Source: G965215145 sp965215145 (GTDB lineage: Bacteria; Bacteroidota; Rhodothermia; Rhodothermales; JANQRZ01). Taken from it: 64,000 nucleotides of DNA. The notes below the pieces were generated by a model. That model saw nothing but the letters and a program-made list of their open reading frames with translations, was not told where the DNA came from and ran no database searches. Shown here piece by piece: positions 25,194-36,064 of this stretch. The stretch lies in the NCBI GenBank assembly GCA_965215145.1, contig OZ244038.1, positions 1,612,001 through 1,676,000 on the forward strand. The letters are read 5' to 3'. A program made the position numbers and the translations under genes. The stretch's first letter is position 1; every line of letters starts with the position of its first letter.

Positions 25194-26168
25194 TTAGCGG
25201 CGGAGTGCGAGGGTGAGCCCGACAGCGGCGGCCCCGGCGGCGAGCCACGCGGCGAAGCGCGGGTCCGGCGGCGGCACGGCCACGACGCCGCGCTCGTCGG
25301 CCACGGCCGGGTGCTCCACGTAGCGCCCGCGCTCCGGCACGGCGGCGCGCTCGAAGTCGTCGGCCAGCCGGCCGAGGGCCGCCCGCAGGGCCGGTCCCCG
25401 GAGCGGGACACCGTGGCCCGTCGCCGCGACCTCCGGCCCGAGACCGGCGAGTGTTCGGACGGAGGCACCGGCCGCCACCCAGTTCGGGGTGAAGTAGGCC
25501 GGCGGCCCGTGCACCTCCGGCCGCTGCTGGAGCACGGCGAGCGCCGACTCCTGCTTCACGGTCACGAAGGCGTCGCCCGCGATGAGTGTCCGGTCGGCCT
25601 CGCGCCAGAGCGCGACGTGGCCCGGCGTGTGGCCCGGCGTGTGAACCCACCGCCAGCCGGGCATCCCCGGCACCGTCCCGTCCTCCGGGAGCGCCCGCAC
25701 GCGCCCGCCGAGGTCTACGGGCCTACGCGGGTAGGCGAACGAAAGCGCAGCCACCGCGCCGCCGCCGACGGTCGGGTCGGGCGGGGGGTAGGCCGAGCGG
25801 CCGGTGAGGTAGGGGAGCTCGAAGGCGTGGGCGTAGACCGGGACGTCCCACGCGGCGGCCAGTTCGCCGAGCGCCCCGACGTGGTCGAAGTGGCCGTGGG
25901 TGAGGACGATGGCGGCGGGGCGGGCACCGTCGCCGAACCGCTCGGCTGCCGCCTCGCGGATGTGGCCGGCCGAGCCGTAGAGCCCGGCATCGACCAGCAC
26001 CCACGCGCCGTCGCCAGACTGAGGCGGCCCGTAGAGGTACACGTTCGCCATGACCGTGCGGAGGTAGGCGAGGTCGTCGGTGACGGGGCGGACGGGGCCG
26101 AACGGCTCAGTCAGCACGGGAAGCGCGTGGGGCGTGTCGGGGTGGGCTGTCATGGCGGGCGGCGTCAT
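25194..26168 (-). CDS. Metallo-beta-lactamase-fold hydrolase
   Basis: This 324-residue protein has the metal site THGHFDHVGALG (H-x-H-x-D-H, about 95-106), a further ligand in HTPGHTPGHVALW (about 180-192) and GDAFV. A C-terminal hydrophobic segment (FAAWLAAGAAAVGLTLALRR) may anchor it to the membrane with the enzyme on the cytosolic side. The substrate is unknown, since such folds act on thioesters, lactones or phosphodiesters. Starts at 26168 or 26153 are equally possible. It lies 11 bases after the DUF2243 gene in cluster B. Confidence 0.85.
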   Translation of the reverse strand: MTPPAMTAHPDTPHALPVLTEPFGPVRPVTDDLAYLRTVMANVYLYGPPQSGDGAWVLVDAGLYGSAGHIREAAAERFGDGARPAAIVLTHGHFDHVGALGELAAAWDVPVYAHAFELPYLTGRSAYPPPDPTVGGGAVAALSFAYPRRPVDLGGRVRALPEDGTVPGMPGWRWVHTPGHTPGHVALWREADRTLIAGDAFVTVKQESALAVLQQRPEVHGPPAYFTPNWVAAGASVRTLAGLGPEVAATGHGVPLRGPALRAALGRLADDFERAAVPERGRYVEHPAVADERGVVAVPPPDPRFAAWLAAGAAAVGLTLALRR

Positions 26169-26179
26169 GGGAAGCGGTG

Positions 26180-26674
26180 CTATTGTCGCGCGCTTGGAGC
26201 GGCCGGCGCGTCGGCGGACCGGGCGAGGAACCACCCCAGCCCGAGCGGCCCCAGACCGCCGATGAGGAGGAAGAGGTGGTCGTATGACGGGACGTGGCGC
26301 GGGACGTCGCGGACGTGGTGGAGCTCCAGGAGGAGGAGGTCGACGACCCCCTCGACGAGGTTGAACAGCCCGATGCCAACGGGGATGAACCCGACGGACC
26401 ACCGCAGCGAGGGGAAGGGGCGTTGCTGCCGTCCCGCGTGGTAGAGCATGAAGACGCCGGCGACGGTGAACAGCCCGACGGCGGCGTGGAACCACCCGTC
26501 GGCGACCATATTCGTGCGCATCGCCTCCATCGTCGTCGGCGGGAGCACGGCCGAGAGCATGTTGTGCCACTGCGCGATCTGGTGCAGGGCAACGCCGCCG
26601 ATGAACCCGCCCCACCCGGCCCCGAGTAGGATGGCGGCGGCGCGCACGGGATCGAGGGATCGGTCGCGGCTCAT
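26180..26674 (-). CDS. DUF2243 membrane protein
   Basis: This 164-residue protein has four predicted transmembrane segments and the DUF2243 hallmark GFIGGVALHQIAQWHNMLS near the N-terminus, followed by DGWFHAAVGLF and NLVEGVVDLL. The conserved histidines (LHQ, QWHN, WFH, LHH) could bind a metal or heme, but the function of the family is unknown to me. The ATG overlaps the glycosyltransferase stop by four bases, so it is translated as part of cluster B. Confidence 0.85.
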   Translation of the reverse strand: MSRDRSLDPVRAAAILLGAGWGGFIGGVALHQIAQWHNMLSAVLPPTTMEAMRTNMVADGWFHAAVGLFTVAGVFMLYHAGRQQRPFPSLRWSVGFIPVGIGLFNLVEGVVDLLLLELHHVRDVPRHVPSYDHLFLLIGGLGPLGLGWFLARSADAPAAPSARQ

Positions 26675-27762
26675 GCGGTTGCGGCGAGGCGTGGGGTGAG
26701 GAGGAGGTCGTAGACGGCGGCGGTGTCGGCCGCCATCCGGCGGGCGGTCCAGCGCGCGTCGAAGTCCCGGCGTCCCGCCTCGGCGTGGCCGTTGGCCTCG
26801 GCCGGGTCGCAGAGCGCGCTGACGATCGCTACGGCGAGGGCCGCCGGGCGCTCGGGCGGGACGAGCCAGCCGGTCTCGCCGTCGCGCACGGCCTCCTCGG
26901 TCCCGACGACGCGCGTGGCGACCGTGGGGAGGCCGGCGGCGAGGGCTTCGAGCACGACCAGCGGCAGCCCCTCGAAGCGCGAGGGGAGGACGAAGAGGTC
27001 GGCCGCCGCCATCAAGGCCGGCACGTCGCCCCGCCGGCCGAGCAGGAGCACGTGCTCGGCCAGGCCGCGCGCGGCGACCGCCCGCTTCATCTCGCCCCAG
27101 AGCAGCCCGTCGCCGGCCCAGAGGAACCGGGCCTGAGGGACGTGGTCGAGCACCGCCGGGACGGCGTCGAGGAGGACGTCGTACCCCTTCTGCCGGGTGA
27201 ACCGCCCGACGGTGAGGACGAGCGGCTCGCCGTCGAAGCCGAGCCGGGCGCGGGCCTCGGCCCGGCCCGGGACGGCCGCCGCGTCGATCCCGTTGCGGAC
27301 GACGCGGAGCTTCACCGCCGGGACGCCGGCGGCCTCATAGCTCGCCCTCGCGCCGTCGGAGACGCAGAGGACGAGGTCCACGCCCGCGACGGCGTCGCGG
27401 TAGGCGGCCTGCTGCCGCTCGTCGGTGAGGAGGTACGGGAGGTGCTCGGTGCGGAGGACGGGGACGCCGGCGCGGGCGGCGACCTGCGCCCCGGCGTGCC
27501 CCTCCCACCCGATCCCGGCGTGGAGGTGGACGAGGTCCGCGTCGTGCGCGGCGAGCCACACCGCGAGGGCTTCCGGCGCGTCGAGCTGCGCCGTGCCCAG
27601 GCCGAGGGCGGCGGCGCGGTGGAGGAGCCCCGCGTCGCCCTCGCCGCCGGCGCAGACGAGCGCGAGGTCGTAGCGGTGCCGGAGGCGCTCGGCCAGGGCG
27701 AGCATGTGCTCGCCGACGCCCGACGGCTCGGGGCTCTCGGTGTAGAGGCAGACGCTCCTCAT
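26671..27762 (-). CDS. GT4-type glycosyltransferase
   Basis: This 363-residue GT-B enzyme opens with a glycine-containing acceptor loop (PEPSGVGEHMLALAERL). The interdomain VLTVGRFTRQKGYDVLLDA lies near 185, and the donor E-x7-E is RFEGLPLVVLEALAAGLPTV (about 264-283). There is no membrane segment. The donor sugar cannot be told from sequence. It directly follows the GH1-like gene with a four-base overlap. The same pairing of a GH1-like protein with a GT4-type enzyme occurs in cluster A. Confidence 0.9.
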   Translation of the reverse strand: MRSVCLYTESPEPSGVGEHMLALAERLRHRYDLALVCAGGEGDAGLLHRAAALGLGTAQLDAPEALAVWLAAHDADLVHLHAGIGWEGHAGAQVAARAGVPVLRTEHLPYLLTDERQQAAYRDAVAGVDLVLCVSDGARASYEAAGVPAVKLRVVRNGIDAAAVPGRAEARARLGFDGEPLVLTVGRFTRQKGYDVLLDAVPAVLDHVPQARFLWAGDGLLWGEMKRAVAARGLAEHVLLLGRRGDVPALMAAADLFVLPSRFEGLPLVVLEALAAGLPTVATRVVGTEEAVRDGETGWLVPPERPAALAVAIVSALCDPAEANGHAEAGRRDFDARWTARRMAADTAAVYDLLLTPRLAATA

Positions 27763-28929
27763 GGCGCTCCCTCCTCTGCCTGCTCAGCCGCCGACGCGAC
27801 GGCGTCGCCGAAGCGCGGCTGCTGGCAGCGCAGCTCGGCCGCGAGGGGGGCGTAGACGGGCCGGTGGCCGGCGGCGTCGGCGTCGGCGTAGCCGAAGAGG
27901 CCGTTGGGGCAGTAGCGGGCGTCGTCCCAGCCGGGGTGGTCGCAGACGGGGTAGAGGCACAGCCCACGGAGGTCCGCGCCGGCCGCCCGCGCCGCCGCCG
28001 CCTCGTCGCAGACCCAGCCGAGCCACGCCGGGCGGCGCTCCCCCTCGGTCCCCGTCTCGGCGATGACGAAGGGCCGGCCGTAGCGGGCGTAGACCTCGGC
28101 GAGAATGTCGCGGAGCGGGCGGTACTGCGGGTGCCCCCAGTCTACCGTCCCGCCGGTGCCCTCGGCCCAGGCGTGGACCCACTGGTTGTTCCAGTAGTAG
28201 TTGACCCCGATGAGGTCGAGCGTGTCCGGGCTCCCGCCGAGGTCGGCGTCGCGGCGTCCGGCGATCATGTCCCACGCCTCGTACTGCGCCAGGCAGTAGC
28301 CCTCGACGGCGGCGCGGTCCTGCGGCCGGTCGGGGTGGGCGACGATGTGGATGACGGGCTCGACCCAGAGGAGGCGGGCACGGGGGTCCACGTCGCGCAC
28401 GGCGGCGGCGGCGGCGAGCGCGGCGCGGACGAGCACGCGCTTGAAGTCGGCCGGCCGCCGCTCACCGCACGGGTTGATGTAGTGGCCGGCGGCCCAGCTC
28501 CAGAACGATATCTCGTTGATGGGGCACCACACGGGGGCCTCGTCGGTCTCGGCCCGCACGAGCTCGGCGGCGGCGCGGGCGAAGGCGGCGAAGCGCTCGG
28601 GGAAGTCGGCGGCCCCGAGGTCGAGCCCGTCCGGGTACCCCCAGTGGCAGAGGTCCCAGGCGACGCGCACCCCGGCGTCGCGGGCGGCGCGGAGGAGGGG
28701 AAGGATGGTGGTCCAGTCGTAGCGGCCCGGCCGGGCCTCGATCAGGTGCCAGCGGAAGCCGTCGCGCGCCCAGCGCATCCCGTGGGCCGCGAGGCGGGCG
28801 TAGTCCGCCGCCCCGTGCTCGAGGTGCCCGCTCGTCGCCACGACGTCGACACGGGCACCGTCGGCGCACCGGCGGTGCGTTGAGCACTCGAACCCGCCGC
28901 CGAAGAACGTCGGGAAGGGCGTGCGCGGC

Positions 28930-28940
<11 letters not shown>
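27759..28940 (-). CDS. GH1-like glycosidase, stand-alone paralogue
   Basis: This 393-residue TIM-barrel protein is related to the N-terminal domain at 15412-17019. Shared features are the GGFECS start, WDLCHWGYPDGLDL, a predicted acid/base E143 in CPINEISFWSW, a GVNYYWNNQW block and a predicted nucleophile E295 in FVIAETGTEGE. The cupin of its paralogue is absent. No signal peptide is seen. It may process a glycoside made or taken up by the cluster. It starts at one of two adjacent ATGs, overlaps galK by about ten bases and overlaps the next glycosyltransferase by four. Confidence 0.75.
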
Positions 28941-30145
<1,205 letters not shown>

Positions 30146-30153
<8 letters not shown>

Positions 30154-31282
30154 GGGCGACCTCGACGGCTTGCAGCTCGCGCGCCTTCTCCTCGGGGAGG
30201 CTGTCGTTGGCGAACATCCCGGCGGCGAGCTCGGTCCCGGCGAGGAACTTCAGCCGCGTCGCGGTGCGGTAGGGCGGCGAGAGCTCGACGTGGAGGTGCG
30301 CCCACGGCGTCGGCTCGCCGCCCGTCGGTCCCTGGTGGAAGGCCAGGAGGTACGGGAAGGGCCGGTCCCAGAGCCCGTCGTACTTCAGCAGCACCGTCTT
30401 GAGCGCGCGCGCGAGGTCGGCCCGGTCCTCGGCGTCGAGGTCGGGGAGCGTGGCCGCCGGGCGGCGCGGGGCGACCCACGCCTCGTAGGGGTAGCGCGCG
30501 AAGGCCGGGACGAAGGCGACCGCGCGCGGCCCGGCGTAGAGCATCCGCCGGCCGTCGGCCTCCTCGTGCTCGACGACGTCGGCCAGGAGCGTCCGGCCCT
30601 GGTGCTCGAAGAACGCCCGCGCCTCGGCGTGCTCGCGCGCCGGGAGGGGCGGGACGAAGGGGTAGGCGTAGATCTGCCCGTGGGGGTGGTGCAGCGTCAC
30701 GCCGACCTCCTCGCCCCGGTTCTCGAACGGCATCACGTACTCGACCTCCGCTCGGGCGCCGAGCTCGCGGACGCGGTCGGCCCAGACCGCGAAGAGCAGC
30801 TCGAGATGCCACAGCGGCAGCCTCCCGAGCGCGCTCGCGGGGTCCTGCGTGAACACGACGACCTCGCACGCGCCGAGGCCCGGCCGCGTCGGCACGTAGA
30901 GCGGCGGCGCGTCGTCGGCCTCGGGTGTGAGCGTCGGCGGTGTCAGATCTCCCGACGTAAGCGCCGGGAAGAGGTTCTCGAAGACGGCCACGTCGTAGTC
31001 GCCGGCGGGCAGCTCCGTCGGGTGGGCGGGGTCGGTGGTCGGGGCGAGGGGGTTGAAGGCGGCGGGCGGCTTGAACGTCCGGTGCTGGCGGTGGCTGGCG
31101 TAGGCGACCCACTCGCCGCGGACGGGGTGCCAGCGGAGGCGGGGATCGGCCTCGACGGGCTCGGGCGAGGGGGCCGTCGCCTGGGTCGCGGGGTCGAGCG
31201 GGCGGCGGCCGTAGAGCCAGAGCGCCCGGCCGTCGGGCTTGCGGAGGTCGAGCCGGTGGAGCGTCGCGGGGAGCAGGGTCAT
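30146..31282 (-). CDS. galT: Galactose-1-phosphate uridylyltransferase
   Basis: This 378-residue HIT-superfamily enzyme exchanges UMP between UDP-glucose and galactose-1-phosphate. The active-site histidines are in [15 protein letters not shown] (HPH, about 195-209). Other family blocks are [17 protein letters not shown] near the N-terminus, the VFENLFPAL segment and a C-terminal [11 protein letters not shown]. It is coupled by an ATGA overlap to the GH2 gene upstream and overlaps galK downstream, so a lactose- or galactoside-to-UDP-galactose route is encoded in order. Confidence 0.95.
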
Positions 31283-33201
31283 CCGGCCTCCTCCGCGCCG
31301 CCCTCGCCGCCGTGGGCGGCGGCCCAGAGCACCTCGGGCCGCTCCTCCGGCGGCCCCTGCGTCATCGCGGCGATGAGCTCGAGGGGCACCTTCGGCTCGC
31401 GGTCCATCGTGAGCAGGCCGTTGGCCTCCTGGAAGGTGTCGGTGAGTTGGGTGTAGCAGAACCCGCAGAAGATCGAGAGGCGGCGGACCGCCGCGAGCAG
31501 GGCACCGTACCGCTGGAAGAACGCCTCGGCGTCGGGGGCGACGGCGTAGCCCCAGGCATCCTCGGCCCCGTCCTCGGCGAGGGCGATCCCGCCGAACTCG
31601 GTGAGCATGAGGGGCTGGCCGGCGTCGCGGAACCCCTCGAACGTGAGCCGCCGCCCGGCCGGGAGGTGCCGCCCGAGGAGGTCGGCCGCGGCCACGTGCG
31701 GGCCGTAGCGCGCCTCGAACCCCTCGGGGGTCGGGTCGTAGTCGTGGATGGTGAGGATGTCGGTCTCGGGGTTCTCCCAGCCGTCGTTGCCGACGACGGG
31801 GCGCGAGGGGTCGAGCGCCTTCGTGAGGTGGTACATGGCGCGGACGTAGCTCGCGCGCTCGGGCCGCTCGGCGAGGCCGGAGACCCCCCACGACTCGTTG
31901 AACGGGACCCACACGGCGACGCACGGGTGGTTCTGGTCGCGCGCGATCACGGCCTCCCACTCGTGCTTGACCCGCTCGACGGCCTTCGGCGTGAAGCGGT
32001 AGGCGCTCGGCATCTCCTCCCAGACGAGGAGGCCGAGGGTGTCGGCCCAGTAGAGGTAGCGCGGGGCCTCGACCTTCTGGTGCTTCCGGATGCCGTTGAA
32101 CCCCATCGCCTTCGTGAGCGCGACGTCGCGGCGGAGGGCGTCGTCGTCAGGGGCCGTCATCAAGGTGTCGGGCCAGTAGCCCTGGTCGAGCACCAGGCGG
32201 AGGTAGTAGGGCCGGCCGTTGAGGAGGAACCGGTCGCCCTGGACGCCTACGCTCCGGAGCGCCGTGTAGGAGGCGACGGCGTCGAGGCGCTCGTCGCCGC
32301 GCCAGAGCTCGACCTCGGCCTGGATCAGCGTCGGCCGCTCGGGGCTCCAGAGGAGCTCGTTGCGGAAGTCGTCGATGCCGGGGTCGGAGAAGGCGATGCG
32401 GCGGTGGACCGTCTCGTTGACGACGGCGTAGGTGTCGTCGGCCAGGACGCGCTCGCCGACGGTGAGGCGGAGGCGGACGCGGAGGCCGGGCTGCTTCCGG
32501 CCGGAGAGCTCGGCGTCGAAGCCGATCTCGTAGCGCTCCAGGTTCGGCGTCCAGCGGAGGCGCTCGAGGTAGGTCGCGGGCACGCGCTCGACCCAGACCG
32601 TCTGCCAGATGCCGGTCGTGCGGGGGTACCAGATGCTGTGAGGCTCCGGCTGCCAGTCCTGCTTCCCACGCGGCTTGGCGAGGTCGTGGGGGTCGTCCTC
32701 GGCGAGGACCGTCACGCGCTGGGGACCGTCGGCGCGTAGCGCCTCGGTGATGTCGCACGTGAACGGGGTGTGCCCGCCGGTGTGGGAGCCCACGGGCCAG
32801 CCGTTGACCCAGACGTGGGCCTCGTAGTCCACGGCGCCGAAGTGGAGGAGGACGCGGCTGCCGCCCGGCCCGCCGTTCGACCCCGAGGGTGCGCCCTCCG
32901 GTGGGGGCGGCGGCTCGAACTCGCGCTCGTACCAGCACGCGGCGTGGTAGCCCGCGTCGCCGACGCCGCTGCGCGGGGTCTCCGGCGCAAAGGGGACCTC
33001 GATCGTGTGCGACCACGCCTTAGCGTGCTCGAGGTGGGCGGGGGTGTCGTAGCGCTGGTCGTCGTCGAAGCAGAAGCGCCAGGGGCCGTCGAGCGAGCGC
33101 CAGCCGGCGCGGCGGAGCTGCGGGCGGGGGTGCGGTGCTGCCGCGCCGTCGCCCTCAGCGAGGCGGGTCCGCGTGGCGGTTGTCGGGGAGGGCTGAGTCA
33201 T
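31279..33201 (-). CDS. Family 2 glycoside hydrolase, beta-galactosidase-type
   Basis: This 640-residue enzyme has the GH2 layout: an N-terminal jelly-roll ([31 protein letters not shown]), an immunoglobulin-like middle domain, and a TIM barrel. The acid/base is predicted at E436 in PFNESWGV and the nucleophile at E535 in MLTEFGGI. There is no signal peptide, so it would act on imported glycosides in the cytosol. Location directly before galT and galK favours beta-galactosidase over glucuronidase or mannosidase, but specificity is inferred. It is the first gene of cluster B, and the gap before it holds two repeat elements. Confidence 0.9.
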   Translation of the reverse strand: MTQPSPTTATRTRLAEGDGAAAPHPRPQLRRAGWRSLDGPWRFCFDDDQRYDTPAHLEHAKAWSHTIEVPFAPETPRSGVGDAGYHAACWYEREFEPPPPPEGAPSGSNGGPGGSRVLLHFGAVDYEAHVWVNGWPVGSHTGGHTPFTCDITEALRADGPQRVTVLAEDDPHDLAKPRGKQDWQPEPHSIWYPRTTGIWQTVWVERVPATYLERLRWTPNLERYEIGFDAELSGRKQPGLRVRLRLTVGERVLADDTYAVVNETVHRRIAFSDPGIDDFRNELLWSPERPTLIQAEVELWRGDERLDAVASYTALRSVGVQGDRFLLNGRPYYLRLVLDQGYWPDTLMTAPDDDALRRDVALTKAMGFNGIRKHQKVEAPRYLYWADTLGLLVWEEMPSAYRFTPKAVERVKHEWEAVIARDQNHPCVAVWVPFNESWGVSGLAERPERASYVRAMYHLTKALDPSRPVVGNDGWENPETDILTIHDYDPTPEGFEARYGPHVAAADLLGRHLPAGRRLTFEGFRDAGQPLMLTEFGGIALAEDGAEDAWGYAVAPDAEAFFQRYGALLAAVRRLSIFCGFCYTQLTDTFQEANGLLTMDREPKVPLELIAAMTQGPPEERPEVLWAAAHGGEGGAEEAG

Positions 33202-33236
33202 TGCGGTCGGCGGGCGCGCCGGGTGCGGGAGGCTTG

Positions 33237-33374
33237 GAGACTGTCTGTGAAGTCAGCGACTTCTTCTTTTCGCAGTCATCCCCGCGAACGCGGGGAACCA
33301 GGAGCGTCGAGCAGTCTGCTCTGGGTCCCCGATCGGGGTCGGGGATGACTGAATTAAACTTCACAGACAGACTC
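33237..33374. mobile_element. MITE-like element with 17-base terminal inverted repeats
   Basis: The ends GAGACTGTCTGTGAAGT (33237-33253) and ACTTCACAGACAGACTC (33358-33374) are complementary at 16 of 17 positions. Inside, CAGTCATCCCCG (33273-33284) and CGGGGATGACTG (33340-33351) form a second, perfect inverted repeat, and two small hairpins lie between. The element is less GC-rich than its surroundings and encodes no protein. The size and nested structure fit a non-autonomous transposable element. I see no target-site duplication. Confidence 0.6.
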
Positions 33375-33401
33375 TTAGAGTAGAGTCAGGTAATCGTAGT
33401 T

Positions 33402-33536
33402 GTACCCCCCGCCGCGCTCGCAGTCGCTCCGGCTCTGCGAGCCTCCGCTCCCGGCTTCACGCGGCTGTCCCCCTCGTCGAGGGGGACAGCTTATCCGCCC
33501 CTGAGCGTCAGCGATGGGCGGATAAGCGGGGGGTCG
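33402..33536. repeat. 135-base element with inverted ends (copy 2)
   Basis: Bounded by TACCCCCCGC and GCGGGGGGTC, this has the same left part as the element at 18232-18367 (GCCGCGCTCGC, then GCTCCCGGCTTCACGCGGC). Its centre differs: it has a GCTGTCCCCCTC hairpin with its complement, and a CTTATCCGCCC stem closing with GGGCGGATAAG. Confidence 0.65.
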
Positions 33537-33562
33537 AGGAACACACCCTCGCACGCTTCGCA

Positions 33563-34759
33563 CTAACGGTGGCCGTTCCGCACGGCGGCTGTCGGGAGCG
33601 TCGCCTTCACGGCGCGGGCCGTCCGCGCGTCGCCGTCGCCGCCCGAGGCAGCAACGCCGTCGCCTTTGGTCAGCCCGGCCTCGATCTTGTCGAAGAGCGC
33701 GAGCGCCTGCGCCACCACCTGGTCCATGTTGTAGTACTTGTACGTGGCGAGCCGCCCGACGAAGTGCACGCCGGGCTCGGCGTTCGCCAGCCGTTCGTAG
33801 CGCTTGTAGAGCGCGGCGTTCTCGGGGCGGGGGATGGGGTAGTACGGGTCGCCCTCGGCCCGGGGGTACTCGTAGACCACGGCCGTCTTGGGGTGCTCCT
33901 GGCCGGTGAGGTACTTGAACTCCGTGCAGCGAGTGTAGGGGTGCTCGTTGGGGTAGTTCACGACCGGGGCCGGCTGGAAGCGGTCGGTCTCGTGGGTCTC
34001 GTGGCGGAACGCGAGCGAGCGGTAGGGCAGCTTCCCGTAGCGGCAGCCGAAGAACTCGTCCACCGGCCCGCTGTAGATCATCTCCCCGAACGGGACGAGG
34101 TCCTGCACCTCGCGGTAGTCCGTGCCGAGCAAGACCGAGATGTTCGGGTGGTTGAGCATCCGCTCAAACATCCGGGTGTAGCCGGCCGCCGGCATCGCCT
34201 GGTAGGTGTCGGTGAAGTAGCGGTCGTCGCGGTTCGTGCGGATCGGCACGCGCGAGATCACCGACGCGTCCAGCTCGCTCGGGTCGAGGGCCCACTGCTT
34301 GCGGGTGTAGCCGCGGAAGAACTTCCGGTAGAGCTCGGTCCCGATCCGGCTCACGACGACGTCCTCGCTCGTCGTGATCTCGTCGCGCGGCTCGGCGAGG
34401 CGCTGGAAGAAGTCCTCGACCTCGAACGAGGTCAGGCTCAGCCCGTAGAGCTGGTTGACGGTGTCGAGGTTGATCGGGATGGGCACGAGCAGGCCGTCGA
34501 CGCTGGCGCGGACGCGGTGCTCGTAGGGCCGCCAGGCGGTGAACTGCGAGAGGTAGTCCCACACGCGCTCGGCATTCGTGTGGAAGATGTGCGGGCCGTA
34601 GCGGTGGACGAGCAGGCCGTCGTCGTTGTACTCGTCGTAGGCGTTGCCGCCGATGTGGCGGCGCTTCTCGACGACGAGTACGCGCCGGCCCGCGTGCGCG
34701 AGCCGCTCGGCGAGGGTGGAGCCGGCGAACCCGGCCCCGACGATGAGGTAGTCGAACAT
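33563..34759 (-). CDS. glf: UDP-galactopyranose mutase
   Basis: This is a 398-residue flavoenzyme that interconverts UDP-galactopyranose and UDP-galactofuranose. The FAD motif YLIVGAGFAGSTLAERLA is at the N-terminus, followed by HIGGNAYDE and YGPHIFHT, the substrate-loop region RKQWALDPSEL near 155, and a C-terminal HFVGRLATYKYYNMDQVV with the conserved arginine and flavin-contacting residues. About 30 extra C-terminal residues are Ala/Gly/Thr-rich. It lies 26 bases after a glycosyltransferase gene, which suggests galactofuranose transfer, and is separated from galT and galK only by repeats. Confidence 0.96.
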   Translation of the reverse strand: MFDYLIVGAGFAGSTLAERLAHAGRRVLVVEKRRHIGGNAYDEYNDDGLLVHRYGPHIFHTNAERVWDYLSQFTAWRPYEHRVRASVDGLLVPIPINLDTVNQLYGLSLTSFEVEDFFQRLAEPRDEITTSEDVVVSRIGTELYRKFFRGYTRKQWALDPSELDASVISRVPIRTNRDDRYFTDTYQAMPAAGYTRMFERMLNHPNISVLLGTDYREVQDLVPFGEMIYSGPVDEFFGCRYGKLPYRSLAFRHETHETDRFQPAPVVNYPNEHPYTRCTEFKYLTGQEHPKTAVVYEYPRAEGDPYYPIPRPENAALYKRYERLANAEPGVHFVGRLATYKYYNMDQVVAQALALFDKIEAGLTKGDGVAASGGDGDARTARAVKATLPTAAVRNGHR

Positions 34760-34785
34760 GGGAAGAGGGGGGCGGGTGAGGAAGG

Positions 34786-35934
34786 TCAGGCGGCCTGCGC
34801 AGCGGCATGTCGTTCGAGCGCGGCGGCCTCCGTTTCGAGGGCTCCTTCAATGAGGTCGTTCATCGCCTCGGCCGTGCGGTCCCACGAGGTCTCGGCGAGG
34901 ACGGCGCGCATCCGCTTCGTCCGGCACGCGCGCTCGGCCGGGCCGGCGCTGAGCGCGGCCTCGCAGGCGGCCACGAACGTTTCGGGCGTGTCGCCGAGGT
35001 AGACCGTGTCGCCGTAGGGCTCGGCCACGTCCGTGATCGGCGTCGAGACGGCCGGCGTCTCGGCGGCGAAGTACTCGAGGGTCTTCGTGGGCGAGATGAA
35101 CCGGGTGGACTCGTTGCGGGCAAAAGGCAGGAGCGCCACGTCCCACCCGGCGAGGTAGGCCGGGAGCTCGGCGTAGTCCTTCTGGCCGAGCCAGTGGAGG
35201 TTCGGGGCCTGGGGCAGCGTCGCCTCGTCGATCTTGACGACGGGCCCGACCATCACGATCTGCCACTCCGGGTGGGCGTCGGCGAGGTGGCCGACGATGT
35301 CGAGGTCCATCCGCTCGTCGATCACGCCGAAGTAGCCCAGCCGGGGGTGCGGGATGCCGGCCTGATCCGCAGGCTCGGCGAGCCCGCCCTTCGCCTGCCC
35401 GAAGTGTTCGGCTTCGACCGACGAGGTGAACAGGTGGACGTTCGGGTTCCGGTCCGCGACGCTCCGGTAGAGGCTCGGGCCGCCGGTGAAGACGAGGTCG
35501 GCGCAGGCGAGGAGCTCGGCCTCGCGCTCGCGCATCCCGGCCGGGGCGTGGGCGAACTCGGCGAGGGCGTCCATCCGGTCGTAGACGACGAGGCGCGGGT
35601 CGAAGGCGTCGGCGAGGGGGAGCGCCATCGGGGTGTAGAACCACAGCACGCCCTCCCGGACCCCCTCGCTGCCGACCAGGAGCTGGACGAGCGGCCAGAG
35701 CATGGGGAGCTGCGCCTCGCAGAAGCCCCCTTCCCGAATCGGCGTGCGGGGCCGGAAGACGGTGAGATTCGGGAGCGGGTCCTGCCGCTCCCAGCGCGCG
35801 AGCCCGTCGGTGTGGACGGGCTCCTCGACGACGAGCACGCGGCGGTGCCGGGCGAGGCGCGAGAGGAGGTGCTGCGGGCGCTGGTAGACGAAGTCCCACC
35901 GGAGGTGGGAGAACACGACGAGGGGAGGACGCAC
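34786..35934 (-). CDS. TuaH-like glycosyltransferase
   Basis: This 382-residue GT-B-type enzyme starts with VVFSHLRWDFVYQRPQHLL, which is typical of TuaH-like glycosyltransferases. It carries LGYFGVIDERMDLDIV at the domain junction and the donor-site block SPTKTLEYFAAETPAV. The GTG at 35934 is chosen because the family homology starts right after it; an ATG lies further upstream at 36006. It is co-directional with glf and 26 bases upstream of it, so it may use UDP-galactofuranose. This donor assignment is inferred. Confidence 0.85.
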   Translation of the reverse strand: MRPPLVVFSHLRWDFVYQRPQHLLSRLARHRRVLVVEEPVHTDGLARWERQDPLPNLTVFRPRTPIREGGFCEAQLPMLWPLVQLLVGSEGVREGVLWFYTPMALPLADAFDPRLVVYDRMDALAEFAHAPAGMREREAELLACADLVFTGGPSLYRSVADRNPNVHLFTSSVEAEHFGQAKGGLAEPADQAGIPHPRLGYFGVIDERMDLDIVGHLADAHPEWQIVMVGPVVKIDEATLPQAPNLHWLGQKDYAELPAYLAGWDVALLPFARNESTRFISPTKTLEYFAAETPAVSTPITDVAEPYGDTVYLGDTPETFVAACEAALSAGPAERACRTKRMRAVLAETSWDRTAEAMNDLIEGALETEAAALERHAAAQAA

Positions 35935-36035
35935 GGGGAGAGGGGAGAGGGGGAAAGCCAAGTGGCCCGAGACTAAGGTCGGCCCGTGACAGCCCTCCTG
36001 GCACACCGGGCCACCCTTGATCCGGTCTGGGGCGG

Positions 36036-36055
36036 CCCCCAGCCTGGCCTGGGGG
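36036..36055 (-). terminator. Hairpin downstream of the LytTR regulator gene
   Basis: CCCCCAG and CTGGGGG form a 7-base stem with a 6-base loop, about 10 bases beyond the regulator stop codon on the minus strand. There is no T-run, so termination is possible but not certain. Confidence 0.4.
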
Positions 36056-36064
36056 AACGCCCGG

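Larger units (their letters stand above)
33202..33562. other. 361-base gap filled by two repeat elements
   Basis: The gap between glf and the GH2 gene holds a 138-base MITE-like element and a 135-base palindromic element, which together account for most of it. I see no clear promoter for cluster B; the 35 bases between the first element and the GH2 start contain no TAnnTT motif. Confidence 0.6.
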
